The translations under genes were made by a program, and so were the position numbers. From contig NZ_CP049056.1 in the NCBI RefSeq assembly GCF_011044155.1, positions 3,228,001 to 3,292,000 on the forward strand: 64,000 bases of DNA, in the 5' to 3' direction. The number at the start of each line of letters is the position of its first letter. Position 1 is the first letter of the stretch. Under the pieces are notes generated by a model, which saw nothing but the letters and a program-made list of their open reading frames with translations, had not been told where the DNA came from and made no database searches. This document shows positions 7,408 through 16,903 of the stretch, one piece after another. The stretch comes from Pikeienuella piscinae (GTDB lineage Bacteria; Pseudomonadota; Alphaproteobacteria; Rhodobacterales; Rhodobacteraceae).

Positions 7408-9900
7408 CTATGCCTCGTTCGCGCAGGTTCTGTCATTCATCCGCTTTTCCGCCAAGGCCTTCACCAGCGTCCCGATCTCAATCTCGGAGGTCTTGGTCTT
7501 GATCATCGCCGCTTCGACCTTGTCGGCAAGGTCCCGGTCGACCTCGGTCGCCGAGAAGATCACGACCGACGCGTCGCTCGGAATTTCGTTGAGCAACTCC
7601 ACTCCCGAACCGTCCGTCAATTCGAGGTCCAGGATGATCAGATCATAGTGGTTGTCGATGAGCTTCTTTCTGGCGCCGGAGACCGACTTGGCGAAATCGA
7701 AGGATACGGCATCGCCGAGCGAGGCGGCGATGATCTCGACCACGTCGTCGTCGTCCTCGACATGGAGAACCGAAGGACGACGAAGAAAGTCGCCCTGGCG
7801 CGCGCGCGTCACGGCCATCCTCAGCCGGTCAATATCGATCGGTTTGCTCAGCCAGTCCACGACGCCCAACGCCGCGCCGTTCAGGGTCTTCCGCGCCTCG
7901 TCCACAACAGCCGAGATGACGATGATCGGCAGGTCCTTCAGCGCGGGCGTCATCCGGATTTGTTGATAGAGGTCGATGCCGGATTCCCCCGCCAGCCGGA
8001 TGTCGAGCGTCATGGCGACGTAGTCGCCCTCAGAAAGCCGCGCGAGGGCGGTCTGGATATCGGGCGCCACGTCGCTTTCGACGTCGCATTCCCGAAGCAT
8101 TGCGACGATCACCGCCGCCACATCCGGTTCATCCTCGCAAATCAGGATCTTCTTGCCGCGGGCCTGCGTTTCCGCGGCGACTCCTTCTCCGCGAATCTTC
8201 GTCTCTGTCGCGCCCGCGATAGGTGTCCGGGAGTCGACGATCTCGGGCAGGTCGACATAGAAAGTCGTTCCAACGCCCACGGTTGTCTCGAAGGAGACTT
8301 CTCCGTCGAGCTTCTCGACGATCGCCTTGACGATGCTCAGGCCCAGACCGGTGCCGCCGACCGATTTCGTCGCCGAGCCGTCGACCTGCTCGAACTTCTC
8401 GAAAACCAGTTCACGGTATGTTTTGGGGATGCCCGGTCCCTGATCGGATACCGCGATGCGCGCGCGCTGACCGTTCCGGCTGAGCGCGACGCTGACCTTT
8501 CCATTGACAGGCGAGTGTTTGATCGCGTTGGAAAGCAGGTTGCTCAGGACCTGATGGAGCCGGTCAGCGTCCACGTTTGCGCGAATGTCGGGCGCGTCGT
8601 CAATCAGAGAGAGCTCGACTTTCCTTTCAGGTAGATAGTCCCGGCTGGCGTCGGTCGACTGCTTGATCAGGGGAAAGAGCGCCTGGGGTTTCAAATGAAA
8701 CGGCATATGCCCCGACTCGATCTTCTCGATGTCGAGGATGTCGTTGATCAGGCGCACCAGCCGCTCCGCGTTGGAGTTTGCGATCTTCACCAGAGCCGAG
8801 GCTTTCGCGGGAAGTTCTCCAGCCGCGCCGCCGCTTATCAGCCCGAGTGAACCGCGGATCGAGGTCAGCGGCGTTCGCAGTTCGTGGCTGACAGTGGAGA
8901 TGAACTCGTTCTTCATCTCCTGCGTGCGCTTGTCATCCGTTATGTCGAACAGCGAGCCGTCCCAGATGAGACGACCCTTCATGTCCCATCGCGGCTTTGC
9001 GGCCGCGACCCTGAGCCATCGTTCTTCTCCTTCGCTGGGCCGGTATTTCACCTCGGAGAACCAGGCCTCCTGCGTATCGAACGATCGGTGCAGCGATTGT
9101 TCCATCTGCACCCGAGAGGCCTGGGACAACATGTCGATGACAATGTTTGGGTTCGCGACGATCTCGTCCGGCGAGGATCGGAAATAGCGCTGCGCGCCGC
9201 CGGACATGTATATGAACCGAATCTCGTTTTCGCGCACGAGCTCAAGCTGGAAGAGCACGCCCGGCGCATTATCGGCCAGGTTTCTGACCTGACTCTGGGT
9301 GTCCGCATAGGCGGAAAGCGCCCAGCGCCGTTGCTCCTCCGCGATGACCAGAAAGCTGAACAGAAGCACTCCGAAAAAATTCGTCGGAATCGAGAACATC
9401 AACGCTTCAATGCTGGTTGAGAGATCGAATATCTGGCTGAAGTAAAGCACCGTCGCGACGGGGCACGCGGTCACGACGGCCGAGAGCATCAGAGCGGCGC
9501 TGAACCGGTATCGGTCCTGTCCGCGATGCTTCCACCACAGCACCAGGATGACCGATGTCGCCGCGACCAGAGAGATGGTGACGCTCCCCGGAATGACGCC
9601 GGCGCCTCCGATCGTCCATCTCACCGCGATCAGACAAAGAGCGGTTATGACAGCGCTCAGCGGTCCGCCAATAACTGCGGACATGGCCGTGACGACATTC
9701 CGCGCATCGACGATGACGCCGGGAGCGACCTCCACCGGCGACGACATGCTGAGAAGCCCGACCAGTCCGAAGACAACGCCGAAGACGATGTTATTGGCCC
9801 AGAAGCGTCCCCTCAGCCGGTCTCCGACAATCAAGGAGAACACTACGGCGAGGGTGATCACCGAAGCGCTCTCGATCATTGAAATTATGGAAGTGTACAT
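7408..9900 (-). CDS. Hybrid histidine kinase with 5TM LytS-type sensor, PAS-like domain and two receivers
   Basis: 830 residues. The first ~190 form a five- or six-helix membrane sensor with motifs of the 5TMR-LYT family (SPVEVAPGVIVDARN, GGAG). Residues about 200-325 are PAS-like. The kinase core has the H box at H339 (STVSHELRTPL), an N box around N458, and G boxes DQGPG (486-490) and GGTGLGLS. Two receiver domains follow, with phospho-acceptors D633 and D758. This is a membrane hybrid kinase likely feeding the adjacent response regulator and the HPt/CheB-like pair. 5TMR-LYT sensors in LytS-type kinases are linked to cell-wall or membrane status; the ligand here is unknown. Nearness to the adhesin suggests control of surface behaviour, but this is inference. 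Confidence 0.9.
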   Translation of the reverse strand: MYTSIISMIESASVITLAVVFSLIVGDRLRGRFWANNIVFGVVFGLVGLLSMSSPVEVAPGVIVDARNVVTAMSAVIGGPLSAVITALCLIAVRWTIGGAGVIPGSVTISLVAATSVILVLWWKHRGQDRYRFSAALMLSAVVTACPVATVLYFSQIFDLSTSIEALMFSIPTNFFGVLLFSFLVIAEEQRRWALSAYADTQSQVRNLADNAPGVLFQLELVRENEIRFIYMSGGAQRYFRSSPDEIVANPNIVIDMLSQASRVQMEQSLHRSFDTQEAWFSEVKYRPSEGEERWLRVAAAKPRWDMKGRLIWDGSLFDITDDKRTQEMKNEFISTVSHELRTPLTSIRGSLGLISGGAAGELPAKASALVKIANSNAERLVRLINDILDIEKIESGHMPFHLKPQALFPLIKQSTDASRDYLPERKVELSLIDDAPDIRANVDADRLHQVLSNLLSNAIKHSPVNGKVSVALSRNGQRARIAVSDQGPGIPKTYRELVFEKFEQVDGSATKSVGGTGLGLSIVKAIVEKLDGEVSFETTVGVGTTFYVDLPEIVDSRTPIAGATETKIRGEGVAAETQARGKKILICEDEPDVAAVIVAMLRECDVESDVAPDIQTALARLSEGDYVAMTLDIRLAGESGIDLYQQIRMTPALKDLPIIVISAVVDEARKTLNGAALGVVDWLSKPIDIDRLRMAVTRARQGDFLRRPSVLHVEDDDDVVEIIAASLGDAVSFDFAKSVSGARKKLIDNHYDLIILDLELTDGSGVELLNEIPSDASVVIFSATEVDRDLADKVEAAMIKTKTSEIEIGTLVKALAEKRMNDRTCANEA

Positions 9901-10095
9901 CTTCTAATTCCTTGGTGTGGTCAGACAACCATAGAGAGATCTATGTAAAAAGCACGGGTGGCGGCGCGCAGACGGAGGAGAGAGGCCGATTGAGTTTCTC
10001 GGGCGGGCGCGCGGCCTGGGTGATGGCTCTTGTTTGAGCGGTGAATGCCGTGGGTTCCGCCAGCGCCTCAGGTTCCCGAACCGTTGCGGGGCCGA

Positions 10096-10441
10096 GAAGA
10101 TGAGGGGCGCGTCGATTGCGAAAAAGGAGGCGTGGGCGCTTCGATCATGGCGAGTGTCAATGCGCCTCCAGTCCTTGCGCCTGCCGAGCATGATCTCGAT
10201 TTTGCGGGGCTTTCGGCAAAGCGCTGCATCATGCGGGGCCGTAGTTCTGCGTTCCGATCCTGAAGGGCCGCGCCTCGCGGAACCACCCGGCGTCCAGAGT
10301 TCCACCAGCGTTCAACTCTATGGCATCGGGCGGGGCGTCGAGCAACGCTTCGGCGCTCTTGCCGCTCATCCTCGCTCTTCTGACCGGGTGAAGCCGCATC
10401 GCCAGCGGGCGTTTGAGTCCGCCGCGGCCGCGCTTCAGACG
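10096..10441 (-). pseudogene. IS5-type transposase remnant (frameshifted)
   Basis: Two overlapping minus-strand frames give consecutive pieces of an IS5-family transposase. In one frame (about 10441-10271) are RPLAMRLHP, then a segment like GQMSDHKGA-LLDALPDA, then DAGWFREA. In another (10245-10096) are PHDAALCRKPRKIEIMLGRR and KDWRRIDTRHDRSAHASF, matching the family's C-terminal KIE-MFGRLKDWRRIATRYDR region. The N-terminus is missing and at least one frameshift is needed. No terminal inverted repeats were identified. The flanking gaps 9901-10095 and 10442-10578 hold no convincing gene. Confidence 0.6.
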
Positions 10442-10578
10442 GCCAGAGCCGGCGCCTCCCGACGCCGGATCCGAAGCACCCGATCTCTCGATTGAAAAGC
10501 GCATGACCAGGTCTTGAGCCCAGGCCGCCGCACTGAACTCGGCGGGGCTGTCATGGGCCATGCGCGCGCGACGGGAGA

Positions 10579-12024
10579 TCAGGATGTCGGAAAAGTAAGC
10601 GGTGACATCTCGTTCGCCGATCGCCCCGCGACGAGGTCGCGCTCCGGCACCAACCGTTCGGCGCGAACCTGACCGGCGGTCACCTCGCGCGCCGCTCGAT
10701 CGATGTCGAGACGCAGGGCGCGTCCGTCTTCGACCACCTTTTCACCGTTCACATAGACAGTATGCACGGCGCGGTCAGCCGCCGCATAGACCAGACTACG
10801 GATCGGATCGCGGGTGGGGTGCATCAGCGGGTGCGTCATGTCCACCATCACCAGATCAGCTTTGCCGCCAGGCGCCAGGCGCCCGATATCGTCGCGGCCG
10901 AGCGATGCGGCGCCGCCCAGCGTCGCCGCATTGAACACGTCGCGCGTGCTGAGAGTGTGCGGGCTCTTCGCCATCAGCCGGGCGACGTAGCCGACATGGC
11001 GCATCTCTTCTATCATGTTGTGCGGGAAGGTGTCGGTGCCGATGGCAACCTTGACGCCGGCCCGAAGATACCGGCCGACATCGCAGAGCGCCATGCCGCG
11101 CCGCATGAAAACGGTAGGGCAATGAGCGACGGTTGCGCCGGTTTCCGCCATGAGGCGCACATCGGTGGTGGTATGCCATAGGGTATCGGGGTGGTCGTCG
11201 ACGAAGATCGTGTGACCGACGAGCGAGCTCTCGCCCAGCACGCCCAACTCGCCCAGCCACTGGATTGGGGTGAACCCGTGGCGGCGGGTGATCTCGTGAA
11301 ATTCGGGGAGCGACTGGGCCGCATGGGTTTGCCAGCGCATCCCGCGTTTGGCCGCTTCAGCGTAACTCGCGCGGAGGAGTTCGGGGGTGCAGGTATCGAC
11401 CTGCGCCGGCACGACCATCCCGGACAATCGGCCCGACGGGTGTTTTTCTGCGGCGTCCACCAGCGAAAGAGCGTCTTCCATGGCGGCGAAGCCCTGATCG
11501 TCGCTCCAGTCATATTCGACCACGTGCCCGTTGCGGGTGAACCACCGCGCGGAACGGAACATCGGCGCAACATAGGCGCGCAGCCCGCTTTCCGCCAACG
11601 CTTCGGTCCAGCCCGGGTAAGGGACCGCCATGTCGACGATCGTGGTGACGCCCGACATCAGAAGCTCAGCGCAGGCCAGCCGGGTCTGCCAGGGCGCAAC
11701 TTCGTCATCGCCCCTCATCGTCGGCATGTATTCATAGAGATTCGAACTGTAGAGCTTTGATGAACCGGTCTCGTCGGTATAGCCCTTGTTGATCGGCTCA
11801 TGGCAGAGATGACTGTGGATATCGACCAGGCCGGGCATGACCATGAAATTGCGGCCATCGACAATCTCCGCGCCGCTCACCGCCTCGCCGTCGAGCGCGC
11901 TGCCGATCTCGGCTATGCGGTCGCCCTCCAGGAGCACATCCGCATTCCTGAGATAGGTGTGGCCGCGCGCAGCTTCGTCCCATGCCACAACCCAATCGGC
12001 ACTTCGTATCAATACGCGCTTCAC
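10579..12024 (-). CDS. Metal-dependent amidohydrolase (TrzA/AtzA/cytosine-deaminase-like)
   Basis: 481 residues of the amidohydrolase superfamily, which hydrolyses C-N or C-Cl bonds in ring compounds and amides. Metal-ligand motifs are in order: H70 and H72 (GLVDIHSH), H234 (WQTHAAQ), H271 (VGHTIFVD) and D331 (IGTDTFPH). The N-terminal beta strand and C-terminal sandwich typical of imidazolonepropionase/deaminase-type members are present. It is clearly related to the truncated protein at 63035-64000, sharing SARW, HPSGRLSG, CTPELL/CTDDLL, RRHG-TPIQ and VAHCPT. It stands alone, with an IS remnant downstream and a 945-bp intergenic region upstream. The substrate is unknown; a cyclic nitrogen compound is plausible. 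Confidence 0.85.
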   Translation of the reverse strand: MKRVLIRSADWVVAWDEAARGHTYLRNADVLLEGDRIAEIGSALDGEAVSGAEIVDGRNFMVMPGLVDIHSHLCHEPINKGYTDETGSSKLYSSNLYEYMPTMRGDDEVAPWQTRLACAELLMSGVTTIVDMAVPYPGWTEALAESGLRAYVAPMFRSARWFTRNGHVVEYDWSDDQGFAAMEDALSLVDAAEKHPSGRLSGMVVPAQVDTCTPELLRASYAEAAKRGMRWQTHAAQSLPEFHEITRRHGFTPIQWLGELGVLGESSLVGHTIFVDDHPDTLWHTTTDVRLMAETGATVAHCPTVFMRRGMALCDVGRYLRAGVKVAIGTDTFPHNMIEEMRHVGYVARLMAKSPHTLSTRDVFNAATLGGAASLGRDDIGRLAPGGKADLVMVDMTHPLMHPTRDPIRSLVYAAADRAVHTVYVNGEKVVEDGRALRLDIDRAAREVTAGQVRAERLVPERDLVAGRSANEMSPLTFPTS

Positions 12025-12756
12025 GTCTCGCTCCTGTTCTGGAAATTATGGCTTCTCTCTTGTGAGCAATAATTGGATTGCCAAACAATCTGAATGTCAA
12101 CGACGAATGATCGAGCCGGTTTCGCTCGGGATTCTCGACGGATGGTCCGAAGCCAGGGCCTGTTGATCTGCTTGCTGAGAGAGCGATTATCCCGATGGCG
12201 GACGAAATGGCGCTGCCGGATTCAGCAGATTATTCGCTGGCGGAGAGAACGCCAGGAGCCGATGGCCGTTTCGAAGCGACGGCGGCGCCATCATCGTGAT
12301 CACGAACTCGCCGCGCTCGCCGCCTATCTCGCCAATCCGGCGCGGATCGACTGTTGGCCGCGTGCGCATCGACGCAGCTTGGCGGCTGTCGCCGTCGAGC
12401 TCGAGAGAATCGTGGGCCGGTCTTCAAGCACACGCCCCAGGCCCTAGCCAGCGCGCGCCGTATCAAACCATGGTTCGACGCGCCGAGGCTGGCGATGGAG
12501 ACCGGAACGAAGGAGTGAAGCGCAGGATCGACACGGGGGCCTTGAGAGTCGCGACGGCTCGCCGCGCAACTCGCGCATTCAGCGTGCGCCGAGTTACATC
12601 GCGAAGAAAGACCGCTGATGGGACTACGCTTTCGTTCTTTCCTGAGATTCAAAATGAAGCTCTACGGAATACATAAGAAATAAGCAAAACTTCCCCCTTT
12701 CAATTCAATAATAACAATAATTATTCCCATATTCTGAAATAGCAAATTATTATTTA

Positions 12757-12762
12757 TATAAT
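12757..12762 (+). promoter_or_regulatory. Candidate -10 element in an AT-rich patch
   Basis: A perfect TATAAT inside the AT-rich stretch, about 205 bp upstream of the importer's first gene. The -35 candidates around 12733-12739 are poor. In such an AT-rich patch the match may be chance. Confidence 0.3.
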
Positions 12763-12874
12763 AAATATTTTGTGGATTTGCGCATCTGGTTCGAAGTCCG
12801 ACCTCGCTCGATCGCTGCGCCGAATTCCACACGCTCTCTTGCATCCGTGTTTGATTCCGCTAAGACTTGCCCTA

Positions 12875-12885
12875 TTGTCGGACAG
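12875..12885. promoter_or_regulatory. FadR-family operator match upstream of the importer operon
   Basis: TTGTCGGACAG fits the TNGTNNNACNA consensus of FCD-type GntR regulators except at the last base. It lies 84 bp before the substrate-binding protein start. It shares ten bases, TTGTCGGACA, with the site at 26760-26770. Confidence 0.5.
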
Positions 12886-12969
12886 CCCGGCAAGGGAAAG
12901 ATGTTTGCGGCCAATCCGGCCGCGCGTCCGAAGTGTCGAGAATGCGCAAGCATCTGGGAGGGATATGAA

Positions 12970-14196
12970 ATGACTAGCAAAAGGTTTACGCGGCGCGGAG
13001 CGGCGCTCATTGCGGCCGGGGTTTTCGCAGGCGCAATTGCAATCGGCGCCGCAGGCGCCGAAGAAAAGCCGATCAAGATCGGCTTGACCACCGACCTCAC
13101 CGGCATCGCCGCCAGCTATGCGCAGGCGCAGGTGGATTCCGTGCAGATGGCGATCGACGAGATCAACGAAGCCGGCGGCGTGAAGGGCAGGAAGTTCGAG
13201 CTTCTGGTCCGCGATTCAAAGCTGAAACCCGAGCTAGGGTCGAGCCTCACCAGGGATCTCATCGTTCGCGAGAAGATCGATTACCTGATCGGTCCGGATG
13301 CAAGCTCTGTCGGCGTCGCGGTTACCGGTGTCGCCAAGCAATACAAGAAGGTCGTCGTGATGACGATCCCGAACACGCCCCGCCTGGTGGGCGAGCTCTT
13401 CCACCCCTATTTCTTCACGATCGTTCCTTCCGGCACCATGCTGGCGAGGGCGATGGCCGAGGGGATCGGCCCCGACAACGACAAGATCGCCTTCATCGGC
13501 GGCGATTACGAAGCCTCGCATCAGGCGATCAAGTATTTCGGCGACTGGCTCGCCAAGGTGAACCCGAAGGCGGAGATCATCGACGAGCAATGGCCGAAGC
13601 TGGGCGAGCCTGACTTCACCCCCTACATCACGCAGCTGATGTCGGCGGAGCCGGAGATTGTCTTTTCCTATCTCTGGGGCGCCGATCTCATCACCTTCAT
13701 CAAGCAGGCCAAGCCCTACGGCTTCTTCGAGAAGACGAAGTTCGCGACTTTGCTCTTCCTCGACGACCTCGTGGCGCTCGGCGATGACATGCCGGACGGC
13801 ATTCTTGGCCAGATGTACGCGCCACCCTTCGGCACCAAGAGTGAGAAGATGGACGCGTTCATCAAGCGGTTCGAGGACAAGTACGGTCATTATCCGTCGG
13901 ATTGGGCGGTCATGGGCTATGACGGCATGAAAATCCTCGCTCAAGGAATCGCGAACGCGAAATCCTGGGATTCGGACGATGTCGCGGCGGCGATCCAGTC
14001 GCACGAATATGACGGGCTGCAAGGTGTCGTGACTTTCCGGGATGTCGATCACCAGGGCAACGTCCCGTCGTTCCTCGGTACGACCGGAACCGTGGAGGGT
14101 CTGCCCTTCAAGGCGCTCGTCGATATCAAGCGGATCGACGCGGAAACCGTAATGCCGACGCCGGAGGAGATCCTCCAGCAGCGTAGCGGCGGCTGA
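12970..14196 (+). CDS. ABC transporter substrate-binding protein, branched-chain amino acid (LivK) type
   Basis: 408 residues from the ATG at 12970, chosen because a GGGAGGG sequence precedes it and translation then opens with a proper signal peptide. Residues 1-30 carry basic residues including Arg-Arg, then a hydrophobic stretch with cleavage near AGAEE. The mature part has the type I periplasmic-binding fold (KIGLTTDLTGIAASYAQAQ, INEAGGVKGRK). The family binds branched-chain amino acids but also many organic acids and amides. It heads an operon with permeases, ATPases and acyl-CoA-type catabolic enzymes, so the ligand is more likely a carboxylic catabolic substrate than leucine. A hairpin follows its stop. 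Confidence 0.9.
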   Translation: MTSKRFTRRGAALIAAGVFAGAIAIGAAGAEEKPIKIGLTTDLTGIAASYAQAQVDSVQMAIDEINEAGGVKGRKFELLVRDSKLKPELGSSLTRDLIVREKIDYLIGPDASSVGVAVTGVAKQYKKVVVMTIPNTPRLVGELFHPYFFTIVPSGTMLARAMAEGIGPDNDKIAFIGGDYEASHQAIKYFGDWLAKVNPKAEIIDEQWPKLGEPDFTPYITQLMSAEPEIVFSYLWGADLITFIKQAKPYGFFEKTKFATLLFLDDLVALGDDMPDGILGQMYAPPFGTKSEKMDAFIKRFEDKYGHYPSDWAVMGYDGMKILAQGIANAKSWDSDDVAAAIQSHEYDGLQGVVTFRDVDHQGNVPSFLGTTGTVEGLPFKALVDIKRIDAETVMPTPEEILQQRSGG

Positions 14197-14208
14197 TCGA
14201 CCGAGGGG

Positions 14209-14235
14209 GGCGTGGGGCGCGCACCGCTCCACGCC
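14209..14235 (+). terminator. Hairpin between binding-protein and permease genes
   Basis: GGCGTGG / CCACGCC, a 7-bp perfect stem with a 13-base loop, directly after the binding-protein gene. It has no T tract. Such hairpins often stabilise or attenuate the mRNA so that binding protein exceeds permease. Confidence 0.4.
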
Positions 14236-14271
14236 GCCACTCGCGCATAGCCACAACACCGGGCAGACCAC

Positions 14272-15147
14272 ATGTGGACCGACATCTTCATCCAGATCCT
14301 GAGCGGGGTCAGCCGCGGCATGATCCTTTTCGTGGTCGCCTCCGGCCTGACGCTGATCTTCGGAGTGCTGCGCATTCCGAATTTCGCGCACGGTTCATTC
14401 TACATGTTGGCGGCATTCGTCGCCTACGCCGTCACCCACGCCGTAGGCGGCTCCAATCTCGGCTTCGCAGCCTCCCTGCTCATGGCGCCGCTGATCCTCG
14501 GGGTGTTTGGGCTCGTCTTCGAATTCATGCTGCTGCGCCGGATCGCCGGGCGGCTACATCTTTACCAGCTGATCATGACCTTCGCGATGACGCTGATCAT
14601 CGCCGACGGGATCAAGATGATCTGGGGCGGCGCCTATCGTTCGGTCGGCTATCCGCCGCTTCTGAGCGGTAGCGTGGAAATCTTTGGCCGCCCGTTTCCG
14701 ACCTATTATCTTCTCGTCATCGCTGTCGGGCTAATTATCGCCGGCCTTCTCAGCCTGCTGATGGAGCGCACCCGGTTCGGCCGGACCGTCAGCGCGGCCG
14801 TCGTTGACCCGGAAATGGTCGGCGCGCTCGGCGTCAATGTCCCGCGGCTCTACACGCTCGTATTCGGCCTCGGCGCTGCGCTCGCCGGGCTCGGCGGCGC
14901 GCTTGCGGCGCCTGTCGGTTCGGTGTCTCTCGGCATCGGCGACTCGATCATCATCGAGAGTTTCGCGGTGGTGATCATCGGCGGCAGCGGATCCATTCCG
15001 GGCGCGCTCGCGGCCGCGCTGATCATCGGCGTGGTGCAATCACTTGGCATCATGGTGGCGCCAAGACTCGCAATCGCATTCGTCTTCATCGCGCTCTGCG
15101 TCGTGCTTCTGGTCCGACCGCAAGGTCTTCTGGGGAGGCGCGTCTGA
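14272..15147 (+). CDS. Branched-chain-type ABC transporter permease (LivH family)
   Basis: 291 residues, strongly hydrophobic, with about eight membrane segments. The N-terminal GMILFVVASGLTLIFGVLRIPNFAHGSFYM is characteristic of LivH. The conserved ATPase-contact region lies around residues 175-225. It forms the membrane channel with the next gene product. Its stop overlaps the ATG of the LivM-type gene by one base (TGATG). Confidence 0.92.
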   Translation: MWTDIFIQILSGVSRGMILFVVASGLTLIFGVLRIPNFAHGSFYMLAAFVAYAVTHAVGGSNLGFAASLLMAPLILGVFGLVFEFMLLRRIAGRLHLYQLIMTFAMTLIIADGIKMIWGGAYRSVGYPPLLSGSVEIFGRPFPTYYLLVIAVGLIIAGLLSLLMERTRFGRTVSAAVVDPEMVGALGVNVPRLYTLVFGLGAALAGLGGALAAPVGSVSLGIGDSIIIESFAVVIIGGSGSIPGALAAALIIGVVQSLGIMVAPRLAIAFVFIALCVVLLVRPQGLLGRRV

Positions 15148-16151
15148 TGCTGCATCTCAACGCCAGATCGAAGGCGGGACTCTACACCCTGCTTCTCGCC
15201 GTTCTCGCGATCTTTCCGCTTATTGTGGAGGAGAGCAATCTCTTCCTCACCGTCGATGTGCTGATCGCGGCGCTCTTTGCAATGAGTTACAACATCGTGC
15301 TCGGACAGACCGGCCTCCTCTCTTTCGGTCATGCCGCGTTCTACGGGTTAGGCGCATACACGGTCGCGCTCTTGCAGATGCATCTTGGCTGGCCGATTGA
15401 AGTCGGGATCGTCGTCGCGCCGCTCGTCACCGGGGCGTTCGCGCTGGCGATCGGCTTTTTCACCGTTCGCGTGTCCGGCATGTATTTCGCGATGCTGACG
15501 CTCGCCTTCTCGCAGCTGATCTTCGCGATGGTCGCGGGCTGGTATTCGTTCACTGGCGGCGACAATGGCGCGCCGGTGATGCCGCCCGACTATCTGTTCG
15601 ACACGACCAACTTCTACTATCTCGCGCTGGGGGTGGTGACCGCCTGTATCTGCTTCATTCGTTTACTCGTCGGCTCGCCCTTCGGCGCGGCGCTGGCCGC
15701 GATCCGCGAGAATCCGGAACGCGCGCGCTTCATCGGCGTCGATATCCGGTTCTACCAACTCGCCGCCTTCACGATCTCCGGCGCGCTTACCGGAATCGCC
15801 GGCGCGCTCCAGGCGGCGTTCCACCAGATGGCCTTTCCGTCCCTGCTGTTCTGGCCGCAATCGGCGGAGCCGGTGCTGATGACGCTGGCGGGCGGCATCC
15901 AGACCTTCTTCGGCCCGGCGATCGGCGCCGCGCTCTTTACGATCCTGAATTTCTTCGTTGCGAGCTACACGGACTACCCTCTCTTCGTCTTTGGCGTCGT
16001 CGTCCTAGTGCTCGTTCTCTTTCTCCCGGATGGAATCGTCGGAACGCTCTTTTCGAAGGAGCGGCGCTATCGCCCTGGGGCCCCGAAGGATGGCGCCGAA
16101 CTCGCCGTGTCCGCGAATGCCCCCAAATCCCCGAAAGGCGCGCCGTCATGA
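15147..16151 (+). CDS. Branched-chain-type ABC transporter permease (LivM family)
   Basis: 334 residues with the LivM signature near the start (MSYNIVLGQTGLLSFGHAAF) and the cytoplasmic loop AIRENPERARFIGVD that contacts the ATPase. The C-terminal ~35 residues are polar and Pro/Lys-rich. Start and stop overlap the neighbouring genes, showing tight translational coupling. Confidence 0.92.
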   Translation: MLHLNARSKAGLYTLLLAVLAIFPLIVEESNLFLTVDVLIAALFAMSYNIVLGQTGLLSFGHAAFYGLGAYTVALLQMHLGWPIEVGIVVAPLVTGAFALAIGFFTVRVSGMYFAMLTLAFSQLIFAMVAGWYSFTGGDNGAPVMPPDYLFDTTNFYYLALGVVTACICFIRLLVGSPFGAALAAIRENPERARFIGVDIRFYQLAAFTISGALTGIAGALQAAFHQMAFPSLLFWPQSAEPVLMTLAGGIQTFFGPAIGAALFTILNFFVASYTDYPLFVFGVVVLVLVLFLPDGIVGTLFSKERRYRPGAPKDGAELAVSANAPKSPKGAPS

Positions 16152-16903
16152 GTGGCCCGGTTCTTGAACTCGACCGTGTCTCGAAGAGCTTCGGCGCTTT
16201 CCGCGCGGTATCGAAGGTCAGCGTCGCGCTGGAGAAGGGCGAGATACTCGGGCTGATCGGCCCGAACGGGGCGGGAAAGAGCACGCTCCTCAATCTCGCC
16301 TCGGGCGCCCTTCACCCGACTTCGGGCGACATCCGATATCATGGACGCAGCATCGCCGGGGCGCACCCGCACGCGCTTGTTCATCGTGGGATCGCGCGCT
16401 CCTTTCAGATCACCGCGATCTTTCCCCGTCTGACCGTGGTGGAGAACGTGCGGATCGCTCTCATGGCTCGACGGGGACTCTGCCGCGATTTCCTGCGCCC
16501 CGCCGGAAAGATGCTGAAGACGGAAATCGCGACGCTTCTGGAACGCGTGCGCATGAGCGATCGTGCGGAACGCTATGCGGGCGAACTCGCCGCAGGCGAC
16601 CGCAAACGTCTCGAATTCGCCATCGCGCTCGCCGGCGATCCGTCCGTCGTCCTTCTTGACGAGCCGACCGCGGGCATGAGCGGCGCGGAACGGGCGGTGG
16701 TGGTCGAAGTCATCATGGACCTCAACGCGCGGGAGGGCGTGAGCCTTCTCTTCACCGAGCACGATATCGATATGGTCTTCGCCATCGCGCAGCGCATCGT
16801 CGTCTTGCACCAGGGTGAAAAGATCGCGGATGGCGCGCCGACCGAGGTGCGAGCCAGCCCGCGTGTGCAGGAGGTGTATCTCGGAGAAGCGGCCAATGCT
16901 TGA
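16148..16903 (+). CDS. Branched-chain-type ABC transporter ATP-binding protein (LivG family)
   Basis: 251 residues. Walker A GPNGAGKST, Walker B VVLLDEPTAGM and a downstream switch His (LFTEHDIDMVF) are visible. The signature motif reads LAAGDRKRLE rather than the usual LSYGQ form, a mild departure. It overlaps the LivM gene by 4 bases and the LivF gene by 8. Confidence 0.92.
   Translation: MSGPVLELDRVSKSFGAFRAVSKVSVALEKGEILGLIGPNGAGKSTLLNLASGALHPTSGDIRYHGRSIAGAHPHALVHRGIARSFQITAIFPRLTVVENVRIALMARRGLCRDFLRPAGKMLKTEIATLLERVRMSDRAERYAGELAAGDRKRLEFAIALAGDPSVVLLDEPTAGMSGAERAVVVEVIMDLNAREGVSLLFTEHDIDMVFAIAQRIVVLHQGEKIADGAPTEVRASPRVQEVYLGEAANA

Larger units (their letters stand above)
12025..12969. 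other. 945-bp intergenic region between amidohydrolase and ABC operon
   Basis: No convincing gene. Several short frames exist on both strands but lack recognisable motifs. From about 12660 to 12780 base composition drops sharply to A+T-rich, unlike the rest of the window; this part contains a perfect TATAAT. The last 100 bases include a FadR-family operator match. The region probably carries the promoter and control sites of the importer operon. Confidence 0.6.
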
